Positions 17,784 to 26,357 of a stretch of 64,000 nt of DNA are shown piece after piece. Position numbers and translations under genes: made by a program. Positions within the stretch are counted from its first letter, which is position 1. Every line of letters begins with the position of its first letter. The stretch lies in contig NZ_KV917375.1 of the NCBI RefSeq assembly GCF_002019665.1, positions 4,539,445-4,603,444 of the forward strand, read 5' to 3'. Under the pieces are notes generated by a model, which was given only the letters and a program-made list of their open reading frames with translations, was not told the origin of the DNA and made no database searches. The stretch is from Sutcliffiella halmapala (GTDB taxonomy: Bacteria; Bacillota; Bacilli; Bacillales; Bacillaceae_I).

Positions 17784-17806
17784 ATATATATCATTATGAT
17801 ATATAT
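17784..17806. promoter_or_regulatory. Perfect palindrome, probable PadR operator
   Basis: ATATATATCAT and ATGATATATAT form a perfect 11-bp inverted repeat around a single T. It lies in the leader/promoter of the padR-DUF4188-araC operon, so autoregulation by PadR is the simplest reading. Confidence 0.65.
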
Positions 17807-17926
17807 TATCAGAATTTATTACTTATGTAAATTTTTATAGCGAATTTTCAAAATATAGATAATCCTTAGGCTATAAGTCCATTGATATCTCAGCAAAAAA
17901 TGATAACTTTCACTAAAAAATAGAAA

Positions 17927-17952
17927 GAGCATGTTTTAGTCAAAACATGCTC
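17927..17952 (-). terminator. Terminator after the histidine kinase gene
   Basis: GAGCATGTTTT (17927-17937) and AAAACATGCTC (17942-17952) form a perfect hairpin. On the minus strand it runs into TTTCTATTTTTT. Confidence 0.75.
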
Positions 17953-17957
17953 CATCC

Positions 17958-19703
17958 TTATGATACGTAATCACTCTTTGAAGAGACCGGAAACAATATG
18001 GTCACAATTGTCCCCTTCTCCTTTCTACTCTTCACCCACATTTGTCCGCCATTTTCTTTAACTAGCTTAAAACAAATCGTTAACCCGATACCTGTTCCCT
18101 TCTCCTTGCTGGAATAATACGGTTCTCCTATTCGCGTTAGTCTTTTTGGTGAAATACCTACCCCATTGTCCAGCACTCGAATTCGGACAAAACTATTTTG
18201 TTTATCTAAAATAACTTTTACATGGCCATCCTTATTAATGACTTCAAAGCTGTTTTTTAAAATATTAATTAAAACTTGCTTTAAATGATCCTTATCCAGC
18301 GCAACAAAAATGGCTTCTTGGAGACGATTAACTAGCTCCAAATTTTTTTCTTGTTCCTTAGCTAAGGCATGGAACAAGAGATTAATATTATTCACTTCCG
18401 AAAAGATATCGATAGGAACATCTGATTTCTCTTTTTTCTCCTTTGCCTCTGGCTTCGCTAGTATTAGCAATTCCTTTAACACATCATCTATTCGGTCGAT
18501 CTCTTCAATAACTATATTTTCATATTGAGGATTAGTGCTTCTCTCTTTATATAATTGGATAAACCCTCTAATCGAGGTTAATGGATTGCGTATTTCATGT
18601 GCAACACTGGCTGCCATGTCTCCAATTACCTTTAGTTTTTCTGAAGAGAGTAAAAGCTGTTCGTTCTTTTTCTGCTCTGTCACATCGATCCCAAAGCATA
18701 AAGTATGGGTGCCGATTACATTTTGGTGTAAGTCCTTAGAGCCCCACTTAATATAATGGACCTTTCCTTTATCATCTACAAATCGATGTAACTCATTGCT
18801 ACCAACTTTCATCATTTGAGGGTAAATTGCTAGCTCTGAAAAATCTCTACCTATCACATTTTCTCTTCTCATATCAAAAAGCTGGCAAAATGAATCATTT
18901 ACTTCACTAATCCGATTATGCCGATTCTTTACTAGCAAATAGTTCGGATTAATATTCATAATAGATTCCAACCATTCACTTTGCCTTTCAAGCTTGCGGT
19001 TTACTCCATTTAACCTAAGAGACTGCATTTGAAAGAATCCGATAAACAAGATTACTGCTGCGAATATAGAATTGAAGCTAGAGAAGTAAAGAGGAATTTT
19101 AATAAACCCACTCATTACCCCATTAACAAATATTAACATCGCGGCACATACGAGCTTAATATAAAAGCTTTTGTAATAATAGTCGCTTAATTTTAACGTT
19201 AATAGCAATAGAAGTAGTGAAATCACAAAGACCATTAAAATATTAATGATAAAAAAGAAATTAAACGTTCCATATATCGGAACTAAATGTGATGGGGACA
19301 ACGGTGTTTCAACGTTTAAGCGATAAGACTCTACTCCAAGTGGTGTAAAATTTATCAAATAAACAAAGACGCTTAGTCCGATCACTAAATAAAATCCTGT
19401 CTTATTAAAAAGAAGACGCCATCTCTGTAAAGCCTCATTTTGCTTCACTATATTATAAGAAAAATAATACATAATCGGCATAATGAAAATGGAACCCATT
19501 CTAAATACACGAAATAAAGGATCAATTAGCTCCATCTTGAGCAGATTATTCGCATAAAGAAGAGCAATGTCTATTTGCCAAAACGATAGCATCAAAAGAA
19601 ATAAGGATAGCGCTTTCGTAAGAGACGTATTTGAAAAGAAAAGGATAGAAAATGAAATTAGCATCGGGATAGTCGAAATTGCGAGTATTAAAATAAATTC
19701 CAT
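17958..19703 (-). CDS. Membrane sensor histidine kinase (sporulation-kinase type)
   Basis: A 581-aa kinase with about seven membrane helices in residues 1-225, a PAS domain (about 245-345), HisKA with the H-box VAHEIRNPLTSIRGFIQLYKE (phosphorylated His369) and a HATPase_c domain (N-box LINILKNSFEVI, G1 DNGVGIS, G2 KGTGIGLTICFKLVKENGG). The H-box and flanking residues resemble Bacillus KinA-KinE kinases, which feed Spo0F. No response regulator gene is adjacent, consistent with an orphan phosphorelay kinase. The input signal is unknown. It is transcribed divergently from the ba3 oxidase operon. Confidence 0.88.
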   Translation of the reverse strand: MEFILILAISTIPMLISFSILFFSNTSLTKALSLFLLMLSFWQIDIALLYANNLLKMELIDPLFRVFRMGSIFIMPIMYYFSYNIVKQNEALQRWRLLFNKTGFYLVIGLSVFVYLINFTPLGVESYRLNVETPLSPSHLVPIYGTFNFFFIINILMVFVISLLLLLLTLKLSDYYYKSFYIKLVCAAMLIFVNGVMSGFIKIPLYFSSFNSIFAAVILFIGFFQMQSLRLNGVNRKLERQSEWLESIMNINPNYLLVKNRHNRISEVNDSFCQLFDMRRENVIGRDFSELAIYPQMMKVGSNELHRFVDDKGKVHYIKWGSKDLHQNVIGTHTLCFGIDVTEQKKNEQLLLSSEKLKVIGDMAASVAHEIRNPLTSIRGFIQLYKERSTNPQYENIVIEEIDRIDDVLKELLILAKPEAKEKKEKSDVPIDIFSEVNNINLLFHALAKEQEKNLELVNRLQEAIFVALDKDHLKQVLINILKNSFEVINKDGHVKVILDKQNSFVRIRVLDNGVGISPKRLTRIGEPYYSSKEKGTGIGLTICFKLVKENGGQMWVKSRKEKGTIVTILFPVSSKSDYVS

Positions 19704-19893
19704 TTATTCATCTTGCTCCTAAATAGTAGTTTTTCATTCTATTTTACTACTAAAATTATGATTTATGGGAAATATTTGTTCGTAATTACCTACTTCCCAA
19801 AAACCTCAAAGAACAACCATCAATACCCCATACAACCCCACCGAACCACAAAACATTCAATGTAACAAATTGGTCACTTTTTCCTTTTATAAG

Positions 19894-19936
19894 TGTGACA
19901 TTTCTCACATTTTTCCTAATCTAACCTTCTTACAAT
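19894..19936 (+). promoter_or_regulatory. Fnr-type box and -10 element of the ba3 oxidase operon
   Basis: TGTGA-CATTTC-TCACA (19894-19909) is an exact match to the CRP/FNR-type consensus TGTGA-N6-TCACA used by Bacillus Fnr. A TACAAT -10 hexamer lies at 19931-19936 and no -35 is visible. With a start near 19943 the box is centred at -41.5, the classic position for activation. Confidence 0.7.
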
Positions 19937-19990
19937 TAAGGTGAATTAATAATAAAACTAAAAATTATGGGAAAAAGGAGTGGAAGAAAG

Positions 19991-20350
19991 ATGTTTTCTT
20001 CAAAAAAGGTTGTCACATGGAGTTTTGTATTCGTTTTACTTTTAGCAGTTGTAACTGGTTGTAGTTCGAATAAAAGTACAGTGGAGGATGCAGAGGCAGA
20101 AGTAACCATTAAAAGCTCTAACTGGGAGTTTGACCAACAAACCTACAAAGTTCCTGCAGGCAAGGATGTAGCGATTCACCATGTTAATGATGAAGGACAT
20201 CACGGCATTACCATTAAAGGAACGAATGTAAAAATCCAAGGGGATGGAAGCGTTGTCGCGAACTTAAAGCCTGGAGAATATGAAATTATTTGTGACATTA
20301 TGTGCGGTACAGGTCATGACGAAATGATCGCTACTCTCGTTGTGGAATAA
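19991..20350 (+). CDS. Cupredoxin lipoprotein with a CuA-type site
   Basis: A 119-aa exported lipoprotein: basic start, hydrophobic h-region and lipobox VVTGC with the lipidated Cys24. The cupredoxin domain ends in CDIMCGTGHDEM (Cys101, Cys105, His109, Met112) with upstream His70/71, the ligand set of a binuclear CuA centre as in oxidase subunit II. It lacks a membrane helix beyond the lipid anchor. ATG at 19991 gives a standard signal peptide; a start 8 codons upstream would not. It is the first gene of the ba3 oxidase operon. It may carry electrons to the oxidase or help load copper into subunit II. Confidence 0.85.
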   Translation: MFSSKKVVTWSFVFVLLLAVVTGCSSNKSTVEDAEAEVTIKSSNWEFDQQTYKVPAGKDVAIHHVNDEGHHGITIKGTNVKIQGDGSVVANLKPGEYEIICDIMCGTGHDEMIATLVVE

Positions 20351-20381
20351 AGATTGTCATTATTAGAAAGGAGTGAACAGA

Positions 20382-20549
20382 ATGTCCAATATCCAATATG
20401 AACGTTCCGTAGACCATCCAAAAAAACCGCTCCCCATTAAAGAAAAGGAAGCTTCCTTAAAAGGCACGTTAATCTCTGTATTTTCAATCGGGGCATTTAT
20501 CGTAATCTGTTGGGTGAGTGTGTTCGCCCTATTTCTATTACGAAATTAA
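20382..20549 (+). CDS. Small membrane subunit, cytochrome c oxidase subunit IIa-like
   Basis: A 55-aa gene with AAAGGAG upstream of ATG. The protein has a polar N-terminus of about 27 residues and one membrane helix (about residues 28-52, ending FALFLLRN). Its place between a CuA lipoprotein and subunit II, its size and its single helix match subunit IIa of ba3-type oxidases, which forms the helix that subunit II lacks. Identification is by topology and context rather than by strong motifs. Confidence 0.75.
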   Translation: MSNIQYERSVDHPKKPLPIKEKEASLKGTLISVFSIGAFIVICWVSVFALFLLRN

Positions 20550-20576
20550 TTTATCCAAGAGAAAGGGGGATGTAAC

Positions 20577-21047
20577 ATGCATTTACACCGCTACGAAAAA
20601 TATTGGCTTATCTTTGGAGTAGGTACATTAGTTGTCTTTCTATCGGTTATAGGCTTTAGCGCATTTGCAATGGGGCATCATCCACCGAGTCATATGGCTA
20701 CCGTGAACCCTGAAAATCTGAGTGAATCTCCTCCTTTTGATGAACCAGGGTTGAAGCAAATTGATGAAAATACCTATGAAGCGACCATTATCGCCATGAC
20801 ATTCGGCTATGAGCCAAATACAATCACCGTGCCTGCTGGCTCCACTGTCAAATTTCAGGTCACGAGTCAGGATGTTGTACACAGTTTCACGATTCCCACT
20901 ACAAACGTCAACATGATGATTACACCTGGTCATATCAACCAATCGGAATACACGTTTGACAAGACGGGTTCCTATTTGGTGCTCTGTAATGAATATTGCG
21001 GAATTGGGCATCAAAACATGCAAATGACAATTGAGGTGATCGAATGA
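20577..21047 (+). CDS. Cytochrome c oxidase subunit II, ba3 type
   Basis: A 156-aa protein with one N-terminal membrane anchor (about 11-31) and a cupredoxin domain. The CuA ligands are visible as His102, and CNEYCGIGHQNM giving Cys137, Glu139, Cys141, His145 and Met148. It accepts electrons from cytochrome c or another cupredoxin and passes them to heme b in subunit I. The short length and single helix mark the ba3 (B-type) class. GAAAGGGGGATG precedes the start; its last bases overlap subunit I as ATGA. Confidence 0.93.
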   Translation: MHLHRYEKYWLIFGVGTLVVFLSVIGFSAFAMGHHPPSHMATVNPENLSESPPFDEPGLKQIDENTYEATIIAMTFGYEPNTITVPAGSTVKFQVTSQDVVHSFTIPTTNVNMMITPGHINQSEYTFDKTGSYLVLCNEYCGIGHQNMQMTIEVIE

Positions 21048-22732
21048 AACAGCTAGCGGAAGTTTATAACCAGCAATCCATCCGTCCTGAAGTAGATCCA
21101 CGTGATGCCAAGCTAAGTATGGCCTACATCTATATTGCGTTTGGGGCATTATTTTTAGGGACAATGGCAGGTGTGGTACAAGGGCTCGTGCGTGGAGGTT
21201 TAATCGAGCTCCCTTACAGCATCAGCTATTATCAACTATTAACTGCTCATGGAGTATTACTTGCCTTAGTCTTAACGACCTTCTTCATTTTCGGCTTCTT
21301 ACACGCAGGAATGAGTCGAACCATGGGGGCAATGAGTTCGCTAGAGCGTAGATTAGGCTGGGGCGGCTATGCTGTATTAACAGTTGGTACTTTACTAAGC
21401 TTTACAATGATTTTATTAAATGATGCATCGGTCTTATATACATTTTATGCACCATTACAAGCATCTCCCTTCTATTATATAGGACTTACACTATTCGTAG
21501 TCGGTACTTGGTTAGGAGGAGCAAGTCTCTTAACTCATTATTTTCGCTGGAAAAAACAAAACCGTGGTAAACTAACGCCTTTATTCGGTTTTATGACAGT
21601 TGGCACGATTTTACTGTGGTTTGTAGCATCCATTGGAGTCGCTGCCACAGTATTGCTTCAGTTCCTACCTTGGTCTCTGGGGCTTGTCGACAATATTAAT
21701 ATACTATTAAGCCGGACATTATTTTGGTATTTTGGCCATCCATTAGTATACTTCTGGTTACTTCCAGCTTATATTGCATGGTATGTCTGTATTCCTCAAA
21801 TTATTGGAGGAAAGCTTTTCAGTGATTCTTTAGCTCGCTTAGCTTTTATCTTGTTCTTACTGTTCTCTATTCCTGTAGGCTTCCACCATCAATTAATGGA
21901 AGCTGGCATCTCGGAATTTTGGAAGTACTTACAAGTAGTCTTGACCTTTGCCGTCATTGTTCCATCTTTGCTAACGGCGTTCTCTATTTTTGCAACCTTC
22001 GAATTAACAGGCCGTGCCAAAGGGGCAACAGGGGCATTTGGTTGGGTGAAAAAGCTCCCTTGGAAGGATGCCCGCTTCTTCGCACCATTTATGGGAATGC
22101 TATTTTTCATCCCAGCGGGCACAGGCGGTATCATTAATGCTAGTAACCAATTAAATGCGGTCGTCCACAACACGTTATGGGTAGTAGGACATTTCCACAT
22201 TACAGTAGGTTCTACCGTTATTCTTACCTTTTTCGGGATTGCCTATTGGTTAATTCCCGTCTTAAGAGGAAGACAATACACGGCACGCATGAACAAACTC
22301 GCCATGCTCCAAACAATTCTATGGACAGTTGGTATGTTCTTCATGTCTGGAGCAATGCATTTATTAGGACTACTAGGAGCGCCACGTAGAACAGCATATA
22401 CTACCTATCAAGACCACCCGACTGCGATCGCCTGGTTTGAAGGAATATTCGCTAGCCAAATAACAATGGCACTCGGCGGCGTCATCCTATTTGTTGCATC
22501 GATGCTCATGATCTACATTGTCATCAATCTTGCTTTCTTTGCACCAAAGGCTCACACAGCGTTCCCAATCGGAGAAATTGCCGATGACGCGCGCGCAACA
22601 CCACGTATTTTTGAAAACTGGAAACTATGGATTGGAATCGCAATTGCCTTAATCCTTTTCGCCTATACGATTCCACTAATAGACATGATACAACACGCCC
22701 CACCAGGCTCACCACCATTTAGACCATGGTAA
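21044..22732 (+). CDS. Cytochrome c oxidase subunit I, ba3 type (B-family heme-copper oxidase)
   Basis: A 562-aa integral membrane protein with 12-13 helices that reduces O2 to water at the heme-CuB site and pumps protons. Diagnostic segments are LLTAHGVLLALVLTTFF (low-spin heme His), YFGHPLVYFWLLPAYIAWY (CuB His and Tyr), PVGFHHQLMEAG (two CuB His) and VVGHFHITVGST (heme ligands). The sequence belongs to the B-type family, which has high oxygen affinity and a K-channel only. It overlaps subunit II by 4 bp. The Fnr-type promoter fits expression at low oxygen. Confidence 0.95.
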   Translation: MKQLAEVYNQQSIRPEVDPRDAKLSMAYIYIAFGALFLGTMAGVVQGLVRGGLIELPYSISYYQLLTAHGVLLALVLTTFFIFGFLHAGMSRTMGAMSSLERRLGWGGYAVLTVGTLLSFTMILLNDASVLYTFYAPLQASPFYYIGLTLFVVGTWLGGASLLTHYFRWKKQNRGKLTPLFGFMTVGTILLWFVASIGVAATVLLQFLPWSLGLVDNINILLSRTLFWYFGHPLVYFWLLPAYIAWYVCIPQIIGGKLFSDSLARLAFILFLLFSIPVGFHHQLMEAGISEFWKYLQVVLTFAVIVPSLLTAFSIFATFELTGRAKGATGAFGWVKKLPWKDARFFAPFMGMLFFIPAGTGGIINASNQLNAVVHNTLWVVGHFHITVGSTVILTFFGIAYWLIPVLRGRQYTARMNKLAMLQTILWTVGMFFMSGAMHLLGLLGAPRRTAYTTYQDHPTAIAWFEGIFASQITMALGGVILFVASMLMIYIVINLAFFAPKAHTAFPIGEIADDARATPRIFENWKLWIGIAIALILFAYTIPLIDMIQHAPPGSPPFRPW

Positions 22733-22951
22733 TACGAAAAGTGCAAGCGGCTCGTTCAGGCCCGACAAGCATAAGACAGATTTTTGGAGGAGGTTGATCT
22801 TTACCTCCGCAGAAAAGATGACTTATGACTCGAGGGCCTAGCCGCTGGAGCTAGACAATACGAAAAGCGGAGCCGGCTCGCTCAGCTCCGACAAGCATAA
22901 GACAGATTTCCGCAAGAGGTTGATCTTTACCTCCGCAGAAAAGATGACTTG
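22731..22951. repeat. Diverged 126-bp tandem repeat (two copies)
   Basis: Copy one starts AATACGAAAAGTGCAAGCGG at 22731; copy two starts AATACGAAAAGCGGAGCCGG at 22857. Both continue with CGACAAGCATAAGACAGATT, GAGGTTGATCTTTACCTCCG and CAGAAAAGATGACTT. The second copy stops at about 22951. Part of the unit (the CTCGAGGG...CGCTGGAGCT region) recurs near 4900. No coding potential was seen. Confidence 0.85.
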
Positions 22952-22970
22952 TTGGAGATCTTCTTACAAA

Positions 22971-23011
22971 CAAAGCACCTACCTCTTCTTATTGAAGAGG
23001 TAGGTGCTTTG
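22971..23011 (+). terminator. Terminator after the ba3 oxidase operon
   Basis: CAAAGCACCTACCTCTTC (22971-22988) pairs perfectly with GAAGAGGTAGGTGCTTTG (22994-23011). The 18-bp stem is symmetrical and could also serve the convergent NSS transporter gene. Confidence 0.8.
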
Positions 23012-23070
23012 TAATTTCAACTAAACATCATATTAACTCATTAAAAAAATGAAGGACAGGTAGTAGTACC

Positions 23071-24414
23071 TTAAATAACTCCCACCACATTCAAAAACAC
23101 AACCAAAATCACACCTGGCACCACATATCGCATCAACAAATACCACACCGTAAATAAACCATTTAATCCTTTTGACTCTTGAACAATTTCACTTCTAAGA
23201 ATATCTTTCTTCATTTTAAAAGAAACGAAAATCGAAATGAGAAAAGCACCTAATGGCATTAAGATGTTGCTGACAAGAAAATCGGCGCTGTCAAAAATCG
23301 TTTTGCCAAAGAACGTAACATCTCCCAATACACTATAAGACAGGGCAGATGGAATGCCAACAAGAAAGATTCCAAGTCCAATCATCCATGACGCTTTACT
23401 GCGGGCGCTGCCTCCTTTACTCTTCGTCAAGGCTGCCACAACAATCTCCAGCATCGAAAATGCCGAGGTCAGTGTAGCGAAGAGGAACAATGCTAGGAAG
23501 ATAAACAAAAATGCTTTCCCGAACATGATTTGGTCAAACACAGACGGTAGCACAATGAACAATAAGCCAGGTCCTTCTGCCGGCTCAAATCCTAACGAGA
23601 AAACAGCTGGGAAAATCGCCAAACCAGCAAGAATGGAAATGAATAAATTCATCCCAACAACGGAAACAGCTGACTGCACAAGACTTTCCTTTTTTGACAA
23701 ATAAGAGCTATACGTAACCATTACAGATACCCCTACACTTAACGAGAAGAATGATTGCCCCATCGCAAAAAGGACGGTTTCAGACGTAATCTGTGAAAAA
23801 TCAGGCTTTAAGAAGAACGCAACACCTTCCATGGCATTGTCTAGAGAAAGAGAACGAGCGATTAACACAATAAATAAAATAAACAACGCCGGCATCATAA
23901 TTTTATTCATTTTCTCAATGCCGCTTTGCACACCCTTTGCCACCACAACAATGGTCAAGAGCAAGAATACACCTTGCGCAATAACTGCCGCTATTGGGTT
24001 GGACACCGCATCGGTGAACAGCTCGCTATAGCCCCCAGAAAACTGATCGATCATCCCAGTTACTCCATACACTAAATACTGAACAATCCATCCGCCAATC
24101 ACACTGTAGAACGACAGCAGGATAAAGCAGGTAAAAACACCGAGATATCCGATCCAGTGCCACTTGGAGCCAGGTGCAATTTTCTTATAAGCAGAAATCG
24201 CTTCTTTACCTGTGCTCCTTCCCACAATAAACTCACCAAGCAATAGAGGCAAACCGATTAACACGGAAAATAATAAGAATAAAAGAATGAATGCCCCCCC
24301 GCCGCTTACTCCTGTTACATACGGCAGCTTCCAAATCGCTCCAAGGCCAATTGCAGACCCCGCAGACGCCAAAATAAATCCTAACTTCGATGACCATTGT
24401 TCCTCTTGCTGCAT
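23071..24414 (-). CDS. Na+-dependent amino-acid transporter (NSS/SNF family)
   Basis: A 447-aa transporter with 11-12 membrane helices. The N-terminus [42 protein letters not shown] is the classic NSS helix-1/2 region with the unwound sodium and substrate site. ATG at 24414 is preferred because GGGAGGAACTAGAG precedes it; an upstream extension of 26 residues lacks family character. It is preceded by a T-box leader whose specifier reads as a Phe codon, so uptake of phenylalanine or another aromatic amino acid is inferred, as in bacterial NSS transporters of hydrophobic amino acids. Confidence 0.92.
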   Translation of the reverse strand: MQQEEQWSSKLGFILASAGSAIGLGAIWKLPYVTGVSGGGAFILLFLLFSVLIGLPLLLGEFIVGRSTGKEAISAYKKIAPGSKWHWIGYLGVFTCFILLSFYSVIGGWIVQYLVYGVTGMIDQFSGGYSELFTDAVSNPIAAVIAQGVFLLLTIVVVAKGVQSGIEKMNKIMMPALFILFIVLIARSLSLDNAMEGVAFFLKPDFSQITSETVLFAMGQSFFSLSVGVSVMVTYSSYLSKKESLVQSAVSVVGMNLFISILAGLAIFPAVFSLGFEPAEGPGLLFIVLPSVFDQIMFGKAFLFIFLALFLFATLTSAFSMLEIVVAALTKSKGGSARSKASWMIGLGIFLVGIPSALSYSVLGDVTFFGKTIFDSADFLVSNILMPLGAFLISIFVSFKMKKDILRSEIVQESKGLNGLFTVWYLLMRYVVPGVILVVFLNVVGVI

Positions 24415-24638
24415 CTCTAGTTCCTCCCAAAATAGAAAAATATAGGCTCTTTTCGTAAAGATTGTTGCTTTAAGTTTGTAAAAAGTCGGCATTTGGACTT
24501 TTTACCGTCATTTTGCTAGTAAAATAGAAGAAAGGTCCTCCAATACATGATGGAAAAGAGCACGATTGCAACGATTATGACGGGTTGATTCTATTTACGA
24601 AAAGCAACAATGTATGCGTAAACAGCCAAAATTGAACA

Positions 24639-24895
24639 CAAAAAAGCCGCACGTTTTCCGAAGGGACGTGATTGATTCACGCGGTACCACCCTTCTTGAA
24701 AGCATGCAACTTTCCACTCGAAATGTAACGGTTAAAACCGCTTCGCCATAATTTGCGTACGCTAGGCAAAGTAAAGCTCCAAGATTGAAATTCCTCTTAT
24801 CTTTGTACCGAACTTTCACCAAACGTCGGCTCTCTACAACAGGGAAATAAGACTTAATAGATTCTCTTCATAGCTTCATTCTTATATGATGTTAA
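24639..24895 (-). ncRNA. T-box riboswitch upstream of the NSS transporter
   Basis: On the minus strand the leader has stem I with the AGAGAGCCGACG/GGTGAAAGTTCGG apical region, a specifier loop GGAATTTCAA, the CTTGGAGC closing element, the antiterminator box GGGTGGTACCGCG (24692-24680), and a terminator CACGT/ACGTG plus T-tract (24670-24639). The best specifier is TTC (Phe) at 24789-24787, followed by the usual purine. Uncharged tRNA would allow read-through into the transporter gene. Confidence 0.93.
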
Positions 24896-25091
24896 AAGTA
24901 TAAGTGTGATTATAGTATGGCGGGATGTGAGAGTCAATGGAAATTACTGAAAAATATAAACAATTTTGTGTTTATTTCGACAAAAAAAACACTTCTGCTC
25001 AGTTGAATCACGTATCTCACTCTAGTTACTGCCAGAATATGATAAGATGAAAAAAGATTGTTATAGATATTTTTACCGAGGTGGTGTAAGA

Positions 25092-25169
25092 ATGGAGCGC
25101 TTTATGTTGTTAACGAAATCGACAGCAGCTCATGCAAAGCCTTTTATTAGAGGGCGATACTTTGCATGA
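25092..25169 (+). CDS. Possible 25-residue leader peptide
   Basis: ATG at 25092 preceded by GAGGTGGTGTAAGA encodes 25 residues ending at TGA 25169. A perfect 9-bp inverted repeat (CATGCAAAG 25131-25139, CTTTGCATG 25160-25168) spans its second half. It sits about 110 bp before the CD3324-family gene. It may be a leader or only a chance frame over a structured RNA. Confidence 0.3.
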   Translation: MERFMLLTKSTAAHAKPFIRGRYFA

Positions 25170-25279
25170 GGTGGTATTTAGTAATTAACATATAACATCG
25201 CCTATCTCTTCGCATATCATTTCTAATTAATTGGCTTTGCACCTTATTACTATTCTAAAAAAATAAGGGGCTGGCAGAA

Positions 25280-25546
25280 ATGAAATATGTAAACGCAAGC
25301 GCAGTTTTACCTGAAGAATTGATTAAAGAGCTCCAAAAGTACATTCAAGGTGAAACCATTTATATTCCGAAAACAAAAAATAGTTATCAAAACTGGGGGA
25401 CACGTTCTGGTGGGAGGAAGATCATTGACGAGCGAAATGCTACGATTAAGAACGCTTTTAATGACGGCAAATCGATTAATCAATTAGCAGAGGAGCATTA
25501 CCTCTCCATTGAAACGATCAAAAAAATTGTCTATTCCAAAAAATAG
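25280..25546 (+). CDS. CD3324-family small DNA-binding-like protein
   Basis: An 88-aa protein with the CD3324/Mor-like pattern: YVNASAVLPEELIKELQKYI, then a YIPKTK...WGTRSGGR segment and a C-terminal helix-turn-helix (NDGKSINQLAEEHYLSIETIKKIVY). It may be a transcriptional regulator of unknown targets. AATAAGGGGCTGGCAGAA precedes ATG. It is followed by a strong terminator and appears monocistronic. Confidence 0.8.
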   Translation: MKYVNASAVLPEELIKELQKYIQGETIYIPKTKNSYQNWGTRSGGRKIIDERNATIKNAFNDGKSINQLAEEHYLSIETIKKIVYSKK

Positions 25547-25551
25547 ATGTA

Positions 25552-25594
25552 AGCACGGATGACCGTTCATTTGAAGGGTTATCCGTGCTTTTTT
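25552..25594 (+). terminator. Terminator after the CD3324-family gene
   Basis: AGCACGGATGACC (from 25552) pairs with GGGTTATCCGTGCT (to 25589), followed by TTTTT. Confidence 0.88.
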
Positions 25595-25687
25595 ATGCCG
25601 AATTTGATTCTTACTTATTTTCGCTATTTCTAGAGGATATTGAGTTGTATTAAAGTAAACCTATCAGCATGTTAAGGAGGAACCACA

Positions 25688-26248
25688 ATGGCAAAGCACG
25701 TAATTAAATTTCTAGAGGGAGAGAGTGTATATTTAAGGCCCGTTGAAAGCGAAGATTTAGATTTATTTTATGCGAAAGGGCTTTGGGAAAAAGAAGGCAG
25801 AAGACTTACTGGAACGAAAGCAGTATTTAGCCGGATCGAACTGCAGAAATGGTTCGAAAATGCTTCAACAGATAAAAGTAGAATTGACCTGATTATCTGC
25901 TTACAGGAAAATGATCAACCTATCGGCGACATAGCCTTGTTAAATATTAACCATCAAAACCGAAATGCTGTTGTTCGTATTTCTATTTTTGAAAAGAAAT
26001 ATTGGGGTAATGGTTATGGGACAGAGGCGATGTCGTTACTTTTAGAATTCGGCTTTGGCATCGTAAATCTACATCGAATAGGATTAGATGTCTTTTCCTT
26101 TAATAAAAGAGCCATTAAATCGTATGAAAAATTAGGCTTTAAGCAAGAAGGCATCATCAGGGATGAGCTCTTCTATGATGGAGAATACCACGACTCTATC
26201 ATTATGGGGATTCTTGAGGATGAGTTTAAAAAAAAAGAGGTAGTTTAG
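25688..26248 (+). CDS. GNAT-family N-acetyltransferase
   Basis: A 186-aa RimJ/RimL-type acetyltransferase. It opens with VYLRPVESEDLDLFYA, contains the acetyl-CoA pyrophosphate loop KYWGNGYGTEAM near residue 105 and NLHRIGLDVFSFNKRAIKSYEKLGFKQEG, the standard C-terminal signature. The acceptor (protein N-terminus, polyamine or antibiotic) cannot be told. TTAAGGAGGAACCACA precedes ATG. It is followed by a terminator and has no operon partner. Confidence 0.9.
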   Translation: MAKHVIKFLEGESVYLRPVESEDLDLFYAKGLWEKEGRRLTGTKAVFSRIELQKWFENASTDKSRIDLIICLQENDQPIGDIALLNINHQNRNAVVRISIFEKKYWGNGYGTEAMSLLLEFGFGIVNLHRIGLDVFSFNKRAIKSYEKLGFKQEGIIRDELFYDGEYHDSIIMGILEDEFKKKEVV

Positions 26249-26254
26249 CGAGAA

Positions 26255-26290
26255 AAGGCACAACTAGTGGTCAAAAACTAGTTGTGCCTT
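26255..26290. terminator. Bidirectional terminator between the GNAT gene and the catabolic island
   Basis: AAGGCACAACTAGT (26255-26268) pairs perfectly with ACTAGTTGTGCCTT (26277-26290). It marks the 3' border of the minus-strand island. Confidence 0.8.
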
Positions 26291-26357
26291 CTATACTATT
26301 TTAGGTTTCTGTATCACCCTTCATCTGTTCCATACATCCAACAAACAGAATGATATT

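Noticed and set aside
24595-24822. Open frame of 75 codons on the minus strand
   Set aside because: It lies across the T-box antiterminator and terminator and has no ribosome site.
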